A DNA stretch of 64,000 nucleotides from Eubacterium sp. (GTDB lineage Bacteria > Bacillota > Clostridia > Peptostreptococcales > Anaerovoracaceae): positions 62,001 through 126,000 of the forward strand of contig JAFWHX010000001.1 in NCBI GenBank assembly GCA_017533915.1. The letters are read 5' to 3'. Below, in pieces: positions 10,538-20,787 of the stretch. The stretch's first letter is position 1; every line of letters begins with the position of its first letter. A program made the translations under genes and the position numbers. The notes under the pieces are model-generated. The model ran no database searches. It was not told the DNA's origin and was given only the letters and a program-made list of their open reading frames with translations.

Positions 10538-11629
10538 TCAGACTATTCTCCCTTCTTCAACTCTTATGATTTTCGCATCAGGATATGCTCTCATAAGACT
10601 GTCGTCTATATCGGTCGTAGTGATAAATATCTGGTTCTCAGAAAGTGCCCTTATAAGGTATTCTCTTCTCTCTTCATCAAGCTCGCTCATCACGTCGTCA
10701 AGAAGAAGTACTGCGTTTTCTCCGGTTTCTTTCTTTATTATCTCAAGCTCAGCAAGCTTAAGAGAAAGTGCAGATGTCCTCTGCTGTCCCTGTGAACCGA
10801 AATTCCTTACATTTATATTATCTGTTATGAATGATATGTCATCCTTATGAGGGCCTCTTGTGGTAGTCCTTCTTCTTATATCATTCTCCCTTGAAGCTGT
10901 AAGCTGCCTCTCTATGAACTCCTGCTGCGTATTGATATCACCGGCAATATCTATATCCGGATCATATCTTATAGACATGCTTTCTTTTCCATTAGTTATA
11001 TTTTTATGTATATTTCCTGATATTTCACTTAATTCCTTTACGAATTCTTTTCTGTAGCTCATAAGAAGAGCTCCATACCTTATAAGGCCGTCATCCCAGA
11101 TATCGAGCATGCTCCTGTCGATCTTATCATTTTTAAGATAACTGTTTCTCTCCATAAGAGCACGGCGGTAATGCATATACGAGTCGAAATATGCAGGCTT
11201 TATCTGGGATAGCTCCCTGTCTATGAATCTTCTTCTTTTCTCAGGCTCATCCTTTACTATCCTGAGATCATCAGGTGAAAAGATAACTATTATTATATTA
11301 TCGAGAAGATCAGCTGTTTTTCTTACAGTATTCCCATCTTTCTTTACAGCTTTTCTTGAATCTGACTTTAAGAATATCTCTACTTTAGTATCTGTATACT
11401 CTTTCTCAGCAATTACCTTTATATATGCTCCTTCCTCGCCGAATCTTATCATCTCGCTGTCATGAGCAGTACGAAAAGATCTCCCTATCGATGAAATATA
11501 GAGAGACTCGATAAGATTCGTCTTTCCCTGAGCATTCTGACCGGTGATCAGATTAACTCTTTCGTCAAAATCGATAGTGAGATCTTTGTAGTTTCTGAAG
11601 TTTTTAAGTTTCAGCTCTTTTATGAACAT
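10538..11629 (-). CDS. recF: DNA replication/repair protein RecF
   Basis: A 363-residue SMC-like ATPase of the RecFOR recombination-mediator pathway, which loads RecA at ssDNA gaps. Walker A is GQNAQGKTN near residue 30, the ABC-type signature is SQGQQRTSALSLKLAELE, and Walker B is LLLDDVMSELDEERR. The ribosome site is poor. The 57-base gap from dnaN holds no yaaA/rlbA (S4-domain) gene, which many Firmicutes carry here. About 240 bases of AT-rich sequence with the gyrB promoter and leader follow. Confidence 0.96.
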   Translation of the reverse strand: MFIKELKLKNFRNYKDLTIDFDERVNLITGQNAQGKTNLIESLYISSIGRSFRTAHDSEMIRFGEEGAYIKVIAEKEYTDTKVEIFLKSDSRKAVKKDGNTVRKTADLLDNIIIVIFSPDDLRIVKDEPEKRRRFIDRELSQIKPAYFDSYMHYRRALMERNSYLKNDKIDRSMLDIWDDGLIRYGALLMSYRKEFVKELSEISGNIHKNITNGKESMSIRYDPDIDIAGDINTQQEFIERQLTASRENDIRRRTTTRGPHKDDISFITDNINVRNFGSQGQQRTSALSLKLAELEIIKKETGENAVLLLDDVMSELDEERREYLIRALSENQIFITTTDIDDSLMRAYPDAKIIRVEEGRIV

Positions 11630-11686
11630 TACATCAAAAATCTTTATTTAAAAAGCCTGCAGGTATCTGGCCGACAGATAAAAACG

Positions 11687-12796
11687 CTAACTGATGCGTA
11701 CAGGAAGAACGAGATACTGATAATCATCTCCCTCAGCAGGCTCGATAAGACATGGATTGATGCCCGAATTAAGCAGGATCTTTATCTTTTCGTCGTCGAT
11801 AGCTTTGAGCACGTCGAGGATGTAGTGAGCATTGAACCCGATCACGAGATCGTCTCCGCTCTTATCTACTACGAGATCCTCTTTTACGTTACCTTCATCA
11901 GAATCAGATGTTATCTCGATAACGTTCTGCATGATGTTCATCTTGATGAGGTTGTTCTTGCCTGTCTTTGTGAGAAGAGATGCTCTTTCAATACTCTCCA
12001 TCAGAAGTGCTCTGTCGCAGATCACTGTTATCCTGCTGGTCTTTGGAAGGATATCCTTATATGCGATAAAGTTTCCTTCTAGAAGTTTAAGCTCGGCCTG
12101 TACGTCGTCAAATCTGAATACAGCCTTCTTTTCGTTGAGGTAAAGTCTTGCTTTATCGTTGTCGCTTTCTGTATCAGCTATGATCTTGCTGAGCTCATTA
12201 AGTATCCTTGCAGGAATGATGAATCTATAAGGCTTCTCATTGTACATCGTTCTTCTGTTGATAGCCATTCTGAATCCGTCGATAGCTACCATCTGTATCT
12301 CTTCCTGAGAGAGCTCAAGAAGAACGCCTGTGATTACACCCCTGGCCTCATCGATACTCGCTGCGAAAGAAGTCTTATCTATCATCTCTCTGAATGTGGA
12401 TTTATCAAATTCTATAAACTCACTTTCATCAGTCTGATTATTTATGACAGGAAATTCATCTGCTGGCATCCCGATGATCTTGAACTCAGAATTCATGCTC
12501 CTGATCATCACGCTGTTTTCGTCACTGAATTCTACCTGTACCTCTTCACCAGGAAGCTTCCTGATGATATCAGAGAACAGCCTCGCCATAACGATTACTG
12601 ATCCTGATTCACTTACTTCAGCCTCTACAGTATCCTGGATCGAGAGATCAAGATCTGAAGCCGACATCGTTAGCTTTCCATCTTCAGCTTTCAGCATTAT
12701 TCCCTTAAGAACAGGAATAGTCGTTCTTACAGAGACAGCCTTCGATACGATGTTAAGTGCCTTAATGAGATTTTGCTGCTGACAGATAAATTTCAT
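11687..12796 (-). CDS. dnaN: DNA polymerase III beta subunit (sliding clamp)
   Basis: A 369-residue beta clamp with the usual three-fold repeated clamp domains. It starts MKFICQQQNLIKALNIVSKAV and ends in the typical clamp C terminus (QYLVLPVRIS). I chose the ATG at 12796, which follows an AAAGGAAG ribosome site; the open frame continues 14 codons upstream without family support. It encircles DNA and tethers polymerase III and repair enzymes. The gene sits between dnaA and recF on the minus strand, moving away from the origin. Confidence 0.96.
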   Translation of the reverse strand: MKFICQQQNLIKALNIVSKAVSVRTTIPVLKGIMLKAEDGKLTMSASDLDLSIQDTVEAEVSESGSVIVMARLFSDIIRKLPGEEVQVEFSDENSVMIRSMNSEFKIIGMPADEFPVINNQTDESEFIEFDKSTFREMIDKTSFAASIDEARGVITGVLLELSQEEIQMVAIDGFRMAINRRTMYNEKPYRFIIPARILNELSKIIADTESDNDKARLYLNEKKAVFRFDDVQAELKLLEGNFIAYKDILPKTSRITVICDRALLMESIERASLLTKTGKNNLIKMNIMQNVIEITSDSDEGNVKEDLVVDKSGDDLVIGFNAHYILDVLKAIDDEKIKILLNSGINPCLIEPAEGDDYQYLVLPVRIS

Positions 12797-12909
12797 ATCA
12801 TTCTTCCTTTCGGCCTTTTCAGCTCCGGAAGCGGTCATGTCTGACAGCGGGCAGGAGCCGGGCGGCTTTTTATTATTATATTATTGGCAGTAATAGTAGT
12901 AGTAGAGGG

Positions 12910-13009
12910 TGTGGATAATATGGATAACACCTTATATCGTTGAAATCAATGGAAAAATCATCAACATCAGATGTTCAGACGGTTATGATAACCTTTAAAG
13001 TTATCAACA
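12910..13009. other. dnaA-dnaN intergenic DnaA-box cluster (second part of oriC)
   Basis: The 269-base gap between dnaA and dnaN holds TTATCCACA on the minus strand (12910-12918, perfect), TTATCCATA on the minus strand (12919-12927, one mismatch) and TTATCAACA on the plus strand (13001-13009, one mismatch). The rest is AT-rich, including a run of TAGTAG repeats at 12891-12905. No gene is seen. Confidence 0.6.
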
Positions 13010-13065
13010 TCTTTCCACATACATATATTATACAACTTTTTCTTCTTATGTGATACAGTATGATG

Positions 13066-14436
13066 CTATGCCTTTATCTCTTCTTTCAGAGATTCTATCA
13101 GGCTGCGTTTTTCTTCATCGTGCCCTATTTCCTTCTGGATCACTTCACACGCATGCATTACGGTGGTATAGTGGCGTCCACCGAAGTAGTTCCCTATCTG
13201 AGTGTAAGAGTAATCTGTAAGATTTCTGCAGAGATACATCGCGATCTGTCTCGGATAGGCTACTTTATTTGTCCTTTTTGATGAATCAAGCTCTGTGATC
13301 TTAAGGTTGAATTTATGGCATACTGTAGTCTTTATCTTATCAGGAGTTATGTTGCTTCTGTTGTTCTTTATGATCTCAGTAAGTATGCTCTTTGCAAAGT
13401 TAGTGTCTATATGCTGGTTCATCAGTTTTGAAAAGCTGTTGATCCTGTTCAGGGCGCCTTCGAGCTCTCTTATATTATCTGTTATCTTTTCTGCGATAAG
13501 GCAGATCACCTGATACAGGTCGTCATCCATCTTCATATGGAAATTCTCTGACTTCTTTACCAGGATCGCGACTCTGGTCTCATAATCTGAAGGAGAGAGC
13601 CCTGCTATCATGTTCCATGAGAATCTTGATCTCAGACGCTCTTCAAGGGTTGTAAGCTCATTTGGGGGTCTGTCGCTGGTGATAACGATCTGCTTGTTGA
13701 GATCATACAGATCATTGAATGTATGGAAGAATTCCTCCTGAGTTGTCTCCTTATTCTCAAGGAACTGTATGTCATCTATGAGAAGCACATCAACTTTTCT
13801 ATATTTATTCTTGAACTCACGCTGTTTATTTTCTCCAAGCGCTTTGATAAGCTCATTCGTGAACATCTCAGAAGACACATAAAGGACGTTCAGCTCCGGA
13901 CTGTGCTCTGAAAGATATATGGCGATAGCATGCATGAGATGTGTTTTACCAAGACCTGACCCGCCATATATGAAAAGAGGGTTATAAGCTTTTGAAGGTG
14001 ATTCTGCAACAGCAAGAGCAGCAGCGTGAGCATACTTGTTTCCGCTTCCTACCACAAAATTGTCGAAAGTGTACTCAGGATGGGTGATGCGCTGCCTGTT
14101 GAACCCTCCTCTTTCAGCAGGGAAAGAATCTTCTTTTTTTATCTCATTTACCCTTTCAAGATTCTCATCATCATGTCTGTAGCTTTCAGGAGTCTTGATG
14201 ACTATCTTATATTTCTCTTTAAGCACTTTCTGGAAGCCTTTGTCTATTATGTCTATATATCTTGAACTTAAAATATTGGCGGCAAAATCATTTTCCGCCG
14301 TTATGTATATTATTTTGCTTCCTTCGTCTACGCCGCGTATCCCGATCGGCAGGAACCACGTTTTGTAGCTCATGTCAGAAAGCTCGGAATGCACAGCCTT
14401 CAGGAAACTTTCCTTTAATTTGTTATTGTCTTTCAT
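13066..14436 (-). CDS. dnaA: chromosomal replication initiator DnaA
   Basis: A 456-residue DnaA. Domain I is at 1-80, a short charged linker follows, and domain III is AAA+ with Walker A GGSGLGKTHLMHA and Walker B LLIDDIQFLENKE. Domain IV is the DNA-binding domain with the signature GGRHYTTVMHACE, where the more usual Asp-His is His-Tyr. The ATG at 14436 has a GGAGAGA site seven bases upstream; a TTG one codon earlier is an alternative. The gene points away from the DnaA-box cluster at 14482-14703 and is flanked by boxes on both sides. Confidence 0.97.
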   Translation of the reverse strand: MKDNNKLKESFLKAVHSELSDMSYKTWFLPIGIRGVDEGSKIIYITAENDFAANILSSRYIDIIDKGFQKVLKEKYKIVIKTPESYRHDDENLERVNEIKKEDSFPAERGGFNRQRITHPEYTFDNFVVGSGNKYAHAAALAVAESPSKAYNPLFIYGGSGLGKTHLMHAIAIYLSEHSPELNVLYVSSEMFTNELIKALGENKQREFKNKYRKVDVLLIDDIQFLENKETTQEEFFHTFNDLYDLNKQIVITSDRPPNELTTLEERLRSRFSWNMIAGLSPSDYETRVAILVKKSENFHMKMDDDLYQVICLIAEKITDNIRELEGALNRINSFSKLMNQHIDTNFAKSILTEIIKNNRSNITPDKIKTTVCHKFNLKITELDSSKRTNKVAYPRQIAMYLCRNLTDYSYTQIGNYFGGRHYTTVMHACEVIQKEIGHDEEKRSLIESLKEEIKA

Positions 14437-14481
14437 CAAAATCTCTCCTGTATGAAGATAATAATCATTTTACACAAACAG

Positions 14482-14703
14482 TTATCCACACACAATAGTA
14501 AAATTAAGAATTCTTTAAGAATTAGAATTATACACATGATGTTCATAACTTTATCAATATGATAAAACGCTGTAATTCCAATAATTACACAATATATAGT
14601 ATACTAATCATAAAACTTATACACATTAAATTTAGGATGATTTGTATATATGATCTATAAATACACACGCACCTATCGCATTTGTCTAAACTATTGTGGA
14701 TAA
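14482..14703. other. oriC: DnaA-box cluster between dnaA and rpmH
   Basis: The 476-base gap between dnaA and rpmH is strongly AT-rich and has four perfect matches to TTATNCACA: 14482-14490 (+), 14528-14536 (+), 14617-14625 (+) and 14695-14703 (minus strand). Genes diverge from this point on both sides, as expected at an origin. The remaining sequence holds the rpmH promoter at 14784-14812 and no gene. Confidence 0.85.
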
Positions 14704-14783
14704 ATATACATATCTGATCTGAATAATATATGTCGTGGTACGTTCTATGGTATCCCCGTTCTTTATCTGAACATATCGTCGTC

Positions 14784-14812
14784 TTGACATTGTCATTATA
14801 AAAACGTATAAT
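14784..14812 (+). promoter_or_regulatory. sigma-A promoter of rpmH
   Basis: Perfect TTGACA (14784-14789), a 17-base spacer and perfect TATAAT (14807-14812), about 100 bases upstream of rpmH. It is the strongest promoter match in the window, as expected for a ribosomal protein gene. Confidence 0.9.
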
Positions 14813-14912
14813 AATCGAATGCGTGCACACATTGTAATTCAGAGTGTGCCGAAAGAAAAGGCAGCGGGGACAGTCTCCGCAATTCGTTATAATATATTAA
14901 GGAGGAAATAAA

Positions 14913-15047
14913 ATGAAGCAGACATATCAGCCTAAGAAAAGACAGCGTCTGAAGGAACACGGATTCCGCAAAAGAATGTCTACAAAGAACGGCAGAAATG
15001 TACTCAAGAGAAGAAGAGACAAAGGCAGAAAGAAACTGTCAGCATAG
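14913..15047 (+). CDS. rpmH: 50S ribosomal protein L34
   Basis: A 44-residue, very basic protein that starts [20 protein letters not shown] and ends KGRKKLSA, the conserved L34 pattern with the central RMSTKNGR motif. It is part of the large subunit near the 23S rRNA core. The ATG follows an AAGGAGGAAAT ribosome site. The stop is four bases before rnpA, the usual gene pair at bacterial origins. Confidence 0.97.
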   Translation: MKQTYQPKKRQRLKEHGFRKRMSTKNGRNVLKRRRDKGRKKLSA

Positions 15048-15051
15048 TAAT

Positions 15052-15390
15052 ATGCGAGAAAGACATGTGCTGAGCCGCCAGAAAGATTTTGATGCTGTAT
15101 ATAATAAAGGAAGATCTGCAGCGTCACGGTATATCGTGTTGTTCTACCTCAAGAACAGTCTTGGATACAGCAGGATATCTTTTCTGGCAAGCAAGAAGGT
15201 CGGGAACAGCGTAAAGAGGCACAGGGCCACAAGGCTTATGAGAGAAGCGCTCCGGCTTTCAGGACAGGTCATCAAACCGGGATATGACCTGGTAGTCGTA
15301 GCCAGAAATACCATCAATGATGCCGGCTGTGACGATGTAATGCAGTCACTTGTGTCTGTATTAAAAAAGACCAGGGGTGTTTTATCGTGA
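15052..15390 (+). CDS. rnpA: ribonuclease P protein component
   Basis: A 112-residue basic protein that assists the RNase P RNA in maturing tRNA 5' ends. The conserved RNR-type motif is visible as [21 protein letters not shown] (about residues 42-62). I start it at ATG 15052, four bases after the rpmH stop, since the longer open frame would overlap rpmH by 50 bases. No clear ribosome site is present, so translation probably depends on coupling to rpmH. It overlaps yidD in a GTGA. Confidence 0.94.
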   Translation: MRERHVLSRQKDFDAVYNKGRSAASRYIVLFYLKNSLGYSRISFLASKKVGNSVKRHRATRLMREALRLSGQVIKPGYDLVVVARNTINDAGCDDVMQSLVSVLKKTRGVLS

Positions 15391-15617
15391 AATATATCAG
15401 TATGTTTTTCGGGAAGATAATAATCCTCCTCATACGATTCTATCAGATATTCATATCGCCCCTTTTTCCGCCCACATGCAGATATACACCTACATGCTCG
15501 GCTTATTTTATTGAGGCCGTACGGAAGTACGGACCGCTCAAAGGGAGCATGCTCGGCATAAAGAGAATATTGAGATGTCATCCGGGGCATCCGGGCGGAT
15601 ATGACCCTGTTCCATAA
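15387..15617 (+). CDS. yidD: membrane protein insertion efficiency factor YidD
   Basis: A 76-residue protein with an amphipathic/hydrophobic N terminus and the family's signature: [33 protein letters not shown], which holds the conserved cysteines, followed by [12 protein letters not shown]. It associates with the inner face of the membrane and helps YidC-dependent insertion. It starts with GTG in the stop/start overlap GTGA with rnpA and sits directly before yidC. Confidence 0.93.
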   Translation: MKYISMFFGKIIILLIRFYQIFISPLFPPTCRYTPTCSAYFIEAVRKYGPLKGSMLGIKRILRCHPGHPGGYDPVP

Positions 15618-15647
15618 GAACGGGATAACAATTATCGGAGGATATAA

Positions 15648-16370
15648 ATGAATTTTATTTTATCCATTATGGCCCAGCCGCTGGCGCTTTTGCTGCAGCT
15701 TCTGTACCAGGTTATCGGCAATTATGGGTTCTCACTGATCGTGCTGACGACCGTGATCAAGCTCGCGATGTATCCGTCATACAGAGCGCAGACCATGTCG
15801 TCTATGGCGATGCAGTCAATGCAGCCTAAGATCAGAGAGATCCAGAACCGGTATGCCAATGATAAAGAGATGATGAATCAGAAGATGCAGGAGCTCTATC
15901 AGAAAGAGGGCATAAATCCAGCAGCGGGATGCCTTCCTATGATCGTGCAGATGTTCGTCATCATGGGGCTGTTCACATTGCTCAGGAATCCTGTACAGTA
16001 TATGAATTCTGAGACGATGGTGTTCGCTATCCACGAGAGCTTCTTCTGGATAAAAGACCTGGCACAGCCTGACCCATGGATCCTACCTATACTGGCAGGC
16101 CTTGCGACGTTCGTATCGTTCTATTTTACGCCGCAGGCACCGTCACAGGGCGGAATGAACGACATAATGCAGAAGATGATGAAATACATCTTCCCTATCA
16201 TGATCATGTGGCTGGCAAAATCATATCCGGCGGGCCTTGCACTTTACTGGTTTGTAAGTCAGTTCTTACAGATATTCTTTAACATCAGCTTCATCATCCT
16301 CAAGAAAAAGGCCGATGAAGGCGGAGAAAAGAAGAGAAAGCCTGTAAGAGCCGGCAAAGGAGTTAATTAG
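15648..16370 (+). CDS. yidC: membrane protein insertase YidC/OxaA (SpoIIIJ-type)
   Basis: A 240-residue insertase of the short Gram-positive type: about five membrane segments, the cytoplasmic hairpin with the conserved Arg (YPSYRAQ, about residue 46) and the coiled stretch IREIQNRYANDKEMMNQKMQ, then the C-terminal 60TMI region and a basic tail. It lacks the large periplasmic domain of proteobacterial YidC. I see no lipobox at the N terminus, unlike many Bacillus homologues. The basic tail may contact the ribosome. It is followed two bases later by the jag gene. Confidence 0.94.
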   Translation: MNFILSIMAQPLALLLQLLYQVIGNYGFSLIVLTTVIKLAMYPSYRAQTMSSMAMQSMQPKIREIQNRYANDKEMMNQKMQELYQKEGINPAAGCLPMIVQMFVIMGLFTLLRNPVQYMNSETMVFAIHESFFWIKDLAQPDPWILPILAGLATFVSFYFTPQAPSQGGMNDIMQKMMKYIFPIMIMWLAKSYPAGLALYWFVSQFLQIFFNISFIILKKKADEGGEKKRKPVRAGKGVN

Positions 16371-16371
16371 A

Positions 16372-17253
16372 ATGGAACATCTTGAAGTAGTTGAGAAATG
16401 GGGAGACAGCATTGACCAGGCGGTCGAGCTTGCTCTCCGTGATATGAAGCTTACCAGAGAAGATGTAGATGTGGAAGTTCTTGAGGAACCTTCAAAAGGC
16501 TTCCTGGGGATCATCGGAAATACGCTTGCAAAGGTAAGAGTTACAAAAAAAGGAGCGGCAAAGAAGGAAGAAGAGCATAAAGAAGAAAAAAGCTTCCAGC
16601 CTGTAGAGAAGAAAGCTCCTGAAAAGAAAGAAGAAGTTGAAGCTCAGGAAGAAGAGAACACAGAAGAGCAGAAACAGGACAGACGCTGGAAAAAGAACAC
16701 AAACAAAAAGCCGCTGTCAGAGCTCATCGACACAGAAGACTCTCTTACACCTGACATTACAACAGAAGAGGTAGACTTCCAGGAACAGATAAAAGACCTT
16801 CCTCCTTGTGAAGAACATGTCGCTCTGGACTTCCTGAAAGACGTAATAAAAGAAATGGGCCTGGACCTTACGATGAAGGCAAAGGCAAATGAAACGAATG
16901 TATATATCGAGCTCGAGGGACCTGACTGCGGCACTATTATCGGCCGCCGCGGACAGACGCTGGACGCGCTTCAGTACCTTACGAGCCTGGTCGTGAATAA
17001 AGAGCACGAAGATTACATAAAAGTCGTGATCGACGCTGAAGACTACAGAGCAAGAAGAGAAAAGACTCTTGAGCAGCTCGCCGATAAAATGGCAAGAAAA
17101 GCTATCAAGTCTCACAGAAGCCTTAAGCTCGACCCTATGAATCCTTACGAAAGAAAAGTGATCCATGCGACACTTCAGTCCAACCCGCGCGTAACGACAA
17201 GAAGCGAAGGCCAGGACCCTTACAGACGTGTAGTCATCGAGCCGAAGCACTAG
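16372..17253 (+). CDS. khpB: RNA-binding protein Jag/KhpB (Jag-N, KH, R3H)
   Basis: A 293-residue RNA-binding protein. The Jag-N domain (1-55, with KGFLGIIGN) is followed by a Glu/Lys-rich linker (55-130). A KH domain (about 150-225) has the GRRGQTLDALQYL loop, and the R3H domain at the C terminus ends RVTTRSEGQDPYRRVVIEP. KhpB-type proteins work with KhpA in RNA chaperoning and cell-envelope/division control in Firmicutes. It is the last gene before the terminator at 17278. Confidence 0.92.
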   Translation: MEHLEVVEKWGDSIDQAVELALRDMKLTREDVDVEVLEEPSKGFLGIIGNTLAKVRVTKKGAAKKEEEHKEEKSFQPVEKKAPEKKEEVEAQEEENTEEQKQDRRWKKNTNKKPLSELIDTEDSLTPDITTEEVDFQEQIKDLPPCEEHVALDFLKDVIKEMGLDLTMKAKANETNVYIELEGPDCGTIIGRRGQTLDALQYLTSLVVNKEHEDYIKVVIDAEDYRARREKTLEQLADKMARKAIKSHRSLKLDPMNPYERKVIHATLQSNPRVTTRSEGQDPYRRVVIEPKH

Positions 17254-17277
17254 GTACTATACTGCAGAATACTTCAG

Positions 17278-17303
17278 GCGGGGCATATGCCCCGCTTTTC
17301 TGT
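17278..17303 (+). terminator. intrinsic terminator after khpB
   Basis: Stem GCGGGGC / GCCCCGC with a short ATAT loop, followed by TTTTCTGTT. It ends the rpmH-rnpA-yidD-yidC-khpB transcript. The 180 bases from here to mnmE hold no clear gene. Confidence 0.85.
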
Positions 17304-17481
17304 TATATAACATATGTGTGGCCGCACACGCGTCTTTGGAGGTAAGCCAGACGCTTTGATCATAGCCGTGTTTTTAAAAAATAGTTCGCCAAGCTATTTG
17401 GTTTGCGGTAAAATAATATGGGTTATTATGTGAAAGTTCTCAGAAAAGATTCTGAGACTGTGATATTTGTGTTCTGAAATT

Positions 17482-18861
17482 ATGGAAGATACGATAGCTG
17501 CGATCGCCACGCCATATGGTGAAGGCGGTATTGGAATAATAAGGATAAGCGGTGAAGAGGCCGAAAGGATCCTTGATGAGGTCTTTGTGCCTGCGTTTAA
17601 TACCGATGACGGGCTTAAAGAGAACAGAAAGCTCATGTATGGCCATATCGTGGATCCGGAGAGTGAAAACACGATAGATGAGGTGCTGGCGGTCTTTATG
17701 AAAGGACCGCATACATACACGGGTGAAGATGTGGCAGAGATCGACTGCCACGGCGGTATCGTTCCGCTGAGGAAAGCGCTCGAGCTCGTTTATGCTCATG
17801 GTGCCGTACCAGCAGAAAGAGGCGAGTTCACAAAAAGAGCTTTTCTTAACGGCAGGATAGATCTGTCGCAGGCAGAAGCCGTGATAGACCTTATCAAAGC
17901 CAGAGCGGACAAGAGCTTTGATGTGGCTATGGATCAGCTCCAGGGAAAGCTGTCGCGCGAGATCCAGAAGATCAGAGCCGGCCTCATGGACCTTCTTGTC
18001 GATCTTACAGTAAATATCGACTATCCGGATGAGGATATAGAAGTCATCACGTATGAGGCGATTTATGAGGGACTCAGAAGAGCACAGTTGTCTATAGGCA
18101 GGCTGCTCGCGAGCAGCAATACCGGAAGGCTTATCTCTGAGGGAATAAAAGTCGCGATAATAGGAAAGCCGAACGTCGGTAAATCGTCGCTCATGAACGC
18201 TCTCCTTAAGGAATCCCGTGCGATAGTGACCGATATACCAGGCACCACCAGAGACACCATCGAAGAAACTCTGAGTATCGATGGTATCCCGGTAATATTG
18301 ACAGACACAGCAGGGATCCGCGAGACGAGCGACAAGATCGAGACCATAGGCATCGAGCGCAGCAAAGCCTCTGTCGGCAGCGCTGATCTCATCCTTTTCA
18401 TGATTGACGGATCGAGAGAGCTTGATGAAGAAGACAGGTTCATAGCAAAGCATCTGGAGCCCGTGAAGACTTTGATAGTGATAAATAAGACAGATCTCGA
18501 GCAGAAAGTTGACCTGGATGATATACGCAGACTTGCGGATGGAGCAGAAGTTATCGAAACATCGCTGGCAGATGACAATGGTGCGGAGATCGTTGAAAAA
18601 ACAATACTTTCGCGAGTCATGTCTGGAGAGACGCAGCAGGGAGAGAGCGTGCTGGTAACAAACGCAAGACACGAAGCGCTGCTAAAAGAGGCGGCGCAGT
18701 CGGTCGGTGATGCTCTTGTGCTCACAGACCATAAAGAGCCGCTAGAGATAATAGAGATAGATGTAAACCAGGCATATGAGAGCCTTGGAGAGATAATCGG
18801 CGAATCGGTCGGGGACGACATAATCGATGAAGTGTTCTCGCGGTTCTGTCTCGGAAAATAG
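17482..18861 (+). CDS. mnmE: tRNA-U34 modification GTPase MnmE (TrmE)
   Basis: A 459-residue GTPase that, with MnmG, builds cmnm5U at tRNA position 34. The N-terminal tetrahydrofolate-binding domain starts [20 protein letters not shown] helical domain encloses the G domain, with G1 [10 protein letters not shown]3 [11 protein letters not shown] and G4 NKTD. The C terminus is the catalytic CLGK. I chose ATG 17482 by family alignment although no clear ribosome site precedes it; TTG 17467 is an alternative. The mnmG gene follows after 11 bases. Confidence 0.95.
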   Translation: MEDTIAAIATPYGEGGIGIIRISGEEAERILDEVFVPAFNTDDGLKENRKLMYGHIVDPESENTIDEVLAVFMKGPHTYTGEDVAEIDCHGGIVPLRKALELVYAHGAVPAERGEFTKRAFLNGRIDLSQAEAVIDLIKARADKSFDVAMDQLQGKLSREIQKIRAGLMDLLVDLTVNIDYPDEDIEVITYEAIYEGLRRAQLSIGRLLASSNTGRLISEGIKVAIIGKPNVGKSSLMNALLKESRAIVTDIPGTTRDTIEETLSIDGIPVILTDTAGIRETSDKIETIGIERSKASVGSADLILFMIDGSRELDEEDRFIAKHLEPVKTLIVINKTDLEQKVDLDDIRRLADGAEVIETSLADDNGAEIVEKTILSRVMSGETQQGESVLVTNARHEALLKEAAQSVGDALVLTDHKEPLEIIEIDVNQAYESLGEIIGESVGDDIIDEVFSRFCLGK

Positions 18862-18872
18862 AAGGAGTGCAG

Positions 18873-20774
18873 ATGAACGAAGAAGAGAGAAGCAGATATG
18901 TACATATGGGCGATTACGACGTTTGCGTGATCGGCGCAGGACACGCCGGCTGTGAAGCCGCCCTCGCCTGCGCAAGGATGGGCGTCAGAACGCTGATGTT
19001 CTCGATAAACCTTGAGGCGATCGCTATGATGCCGTGCAATCCTGCTATCGGAGGAACGGGAAAAGGCCATCTGGTACGTGAGATCGACGCGCTGGGAGGA
19101 GAGATGGGTCTGAACATCGACAAGACCTTTCTCCAGAGCAGGATGCTGAACACCTCAAAAGGCCCTGCAGTACATTCGCTCAGAGCGCAGGCTGACAAGA
19201 AACAGTATCATGTCGAGATGAAAAAAGTGCTTGAAAAGCAGGAAAATCTCGACATTAAGCAGCAGGAGATAATAGATATAGACGTAGAGCATGCTCAGGT
19301 AAGAGGTGTTGTTACACGCACCCTGGCGTACTACTCATGTAAAGCTATCGTTATAGCGACAGGGACTTTTCTCGGAGGACGTATCTTTATCGGTGAAAGC
19401 AATTTCGCGAGCGGTCCGAACGGGCTCTCCCCTTCTGTTGAGCTCGTAGACAGCCTGAAAAAGCTCGGTATTCCGCTGAGACGCTTCAAGACAGGTACAC
19501 CGGCGAGAGCACTGAAAAGCACATTTGATTTTGATGAGATGGAGATACAGCCAGGCGACAAGACGATTGTCCCCTTCTCTTTCATGAACGACCATCTTGA
19601 AAAAGATCAGATCCCGTGCTGGCTGTCGTACACGAATGAAGAGACGCACAGGATACTCAGGGAGAACTTCTCAAGATCCGCGCTGTTCGGCGGCGCGATC
19701 ACGGGTATCGGCCCGAGGTACTGCCCTTCCATCGAATCAAAGGTCGACAGGTTCCCGGACAGGAAGAGGCATCAGCTGTTCGTCGAGCCTGAGGGCGCAG
19801 AGACGGACGAGATGTATATACAGGGGATGTCATCGAGCATGCCTGAAGATGTGCAGCGTGACTTCTATCATACGATCAAAGGTCTCGAGCACATATACAT
19901 AACGAGACCTGCCTATGCCATAGAATACGACTGCATAGATCCGATAAATCTCAGTCTCAATCTGGAATATAAGAAGATCCGCGGATTCTTCTGCGCCGGA
20001 CAGTTCAACGGAAGCTCCGGATACGAAGAGGCGGCGGCGCAGGGGCTGATCGCCGGAATAAACGCGGCGCTGGAAATAAATGGAAAAGAACCTTTCATAC
20101 TTGACAGGAGCGAAGCGTATATAGGCGTGCTCATCGACGACCTTGTGACAAAGGGGACGAATGAGCCATACAGGATCATGACCAGCAGAGCTGAATACAG
20201 ACTTCTCCTCAGGCAGGACAATGCCGATACAAGGCTTACAGAGAAGGGCTACAGACTCGGTCTTGTAACTGAAGAACGATGGCAGAAGTTCCTGAAGAAG
20301 CAGGATACCGTACAGAATGAAATAGAAAGACTTAAGAACACACATGTTTCGCCTGAGCAGGCTGAAGAGTTCCTTATAAGGCACGGCAGCACTCCGCTGC
20401 CGAACAAGGTGCCGATGATAGAGCTCATGAAGCGTCCGGAGATATCATATGATGATCTTGCAGAGATCGATCCGGACAGGCCGCAGCTCACTATACACGA
20501 GAAGGCGGAAGTGGAGGTCCATATCAAATACGAAGGATATATCTCCAAGCAGCTCGCACAGGTGGAAAAGTTCAAGAAGCTTGAGACCAAATCCCTTCCG
20601 GATGATCTGGATTATGAAACGATAGACGGACTCAGGATCGAAGCTCAGCAGAAGCTGAACGAGATCAGGCCGGGATCGATAGGGCAGGCGTCGCGGATAT
20701 CGGGAGTATCGCCTGCAGATATCAACGTGCTTATCATTTATCTGGAAAGGGAGAGGCGGAGATCGTCTAGATAA
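18873..20774 (+). CDS. mnmG: tRNA uridine-5-carboxymethylaminomethyl modification enzyme MnmG (GidA)
   Basis: A 633-residue FAD enzyme, the partner of MnmE. The dinucleotide-binding motif [17 protein letters not shown] lies near the N terminus; the GidA signatures [12 protein letters not shown] and [16 protein letters not shown] are visible. A C-terminal helical domain for tRNA/MnmE contact ends [13 protein letters not shown]. The ATG at 18873 has a GAAGGAG site at the right distance; GTG 18867 lies inside that site and is rejected. Thirteen bases separate it from rsmG. Confidence 0.96.
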   Translation: MNEEERSRYVHMGDYDVCVIGAGHAGCEAALACARMGVRTLMFSINLEAIAMMPCNPAIGGTGKGHLVREIDALGGEMGLNIDKTFLQSRMLNTSKGPAVHSLRAQADKKQYHVEMKKVLEKQENLDIKQQEIIDIDVEHAQVRGVVTRTLAYYSCKAIVIATGTFLGGRIFIGESNFASGPNGLSPSVELVDSLKKLGIPLRRFKTGTPARALKSTFDFDEMEIQPGDKTIVPFSFMNDHLEKDQIPCWLSYTNEETHRILRENFSRSALFGGAITGIGPRYCPSIESKVDRFPDRKRHQLFVEPEGAETDEMYIQGMSSSMPEDVQRDFYHTIKGLEHIYITRPAYAIEYDCIDPINLSLNLEYKKIRGFFCAGQFNGSSGYEEAAAQGLIAGINAALEINGKEPFILDRSEAYIGVLIDDLVTKGTNEPYRIMTSRAEYRLLLRQDNADTRLTEKGYRLGLVTEERWQKFLKKQDTVQNEIERLKNTHVSPEQAEEFLIRHGSTPLPNKVPMIELMKRPEISYDDLAEIDPDRPQLTIHEKAEVEVHIKYEGYISKQLAQVEKFKKLETKSLPDDLDYETIDGLRIEAQQKLNEIRPGSIGQASRISGVSPADINVLIIYLERERRRSSR

Positions 20775-20787
20775 CGGTTACGGGGAC

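Noticed and set aside
12889-12906. Short TAGTAG-type repeat near the dnaN-dnaA gap
   Set aside because: Only about five imperfect units, so it is more likely simple-sequence drift than a functional repeat, although DnaA-trio motifs would merit a proper check.
17440-19070. Long minus-strand open frames (410 and 335 codons)
   Set aside because: They are antisense to mnmE, which has full GTPase motifs. The frames lack any domain pattern.
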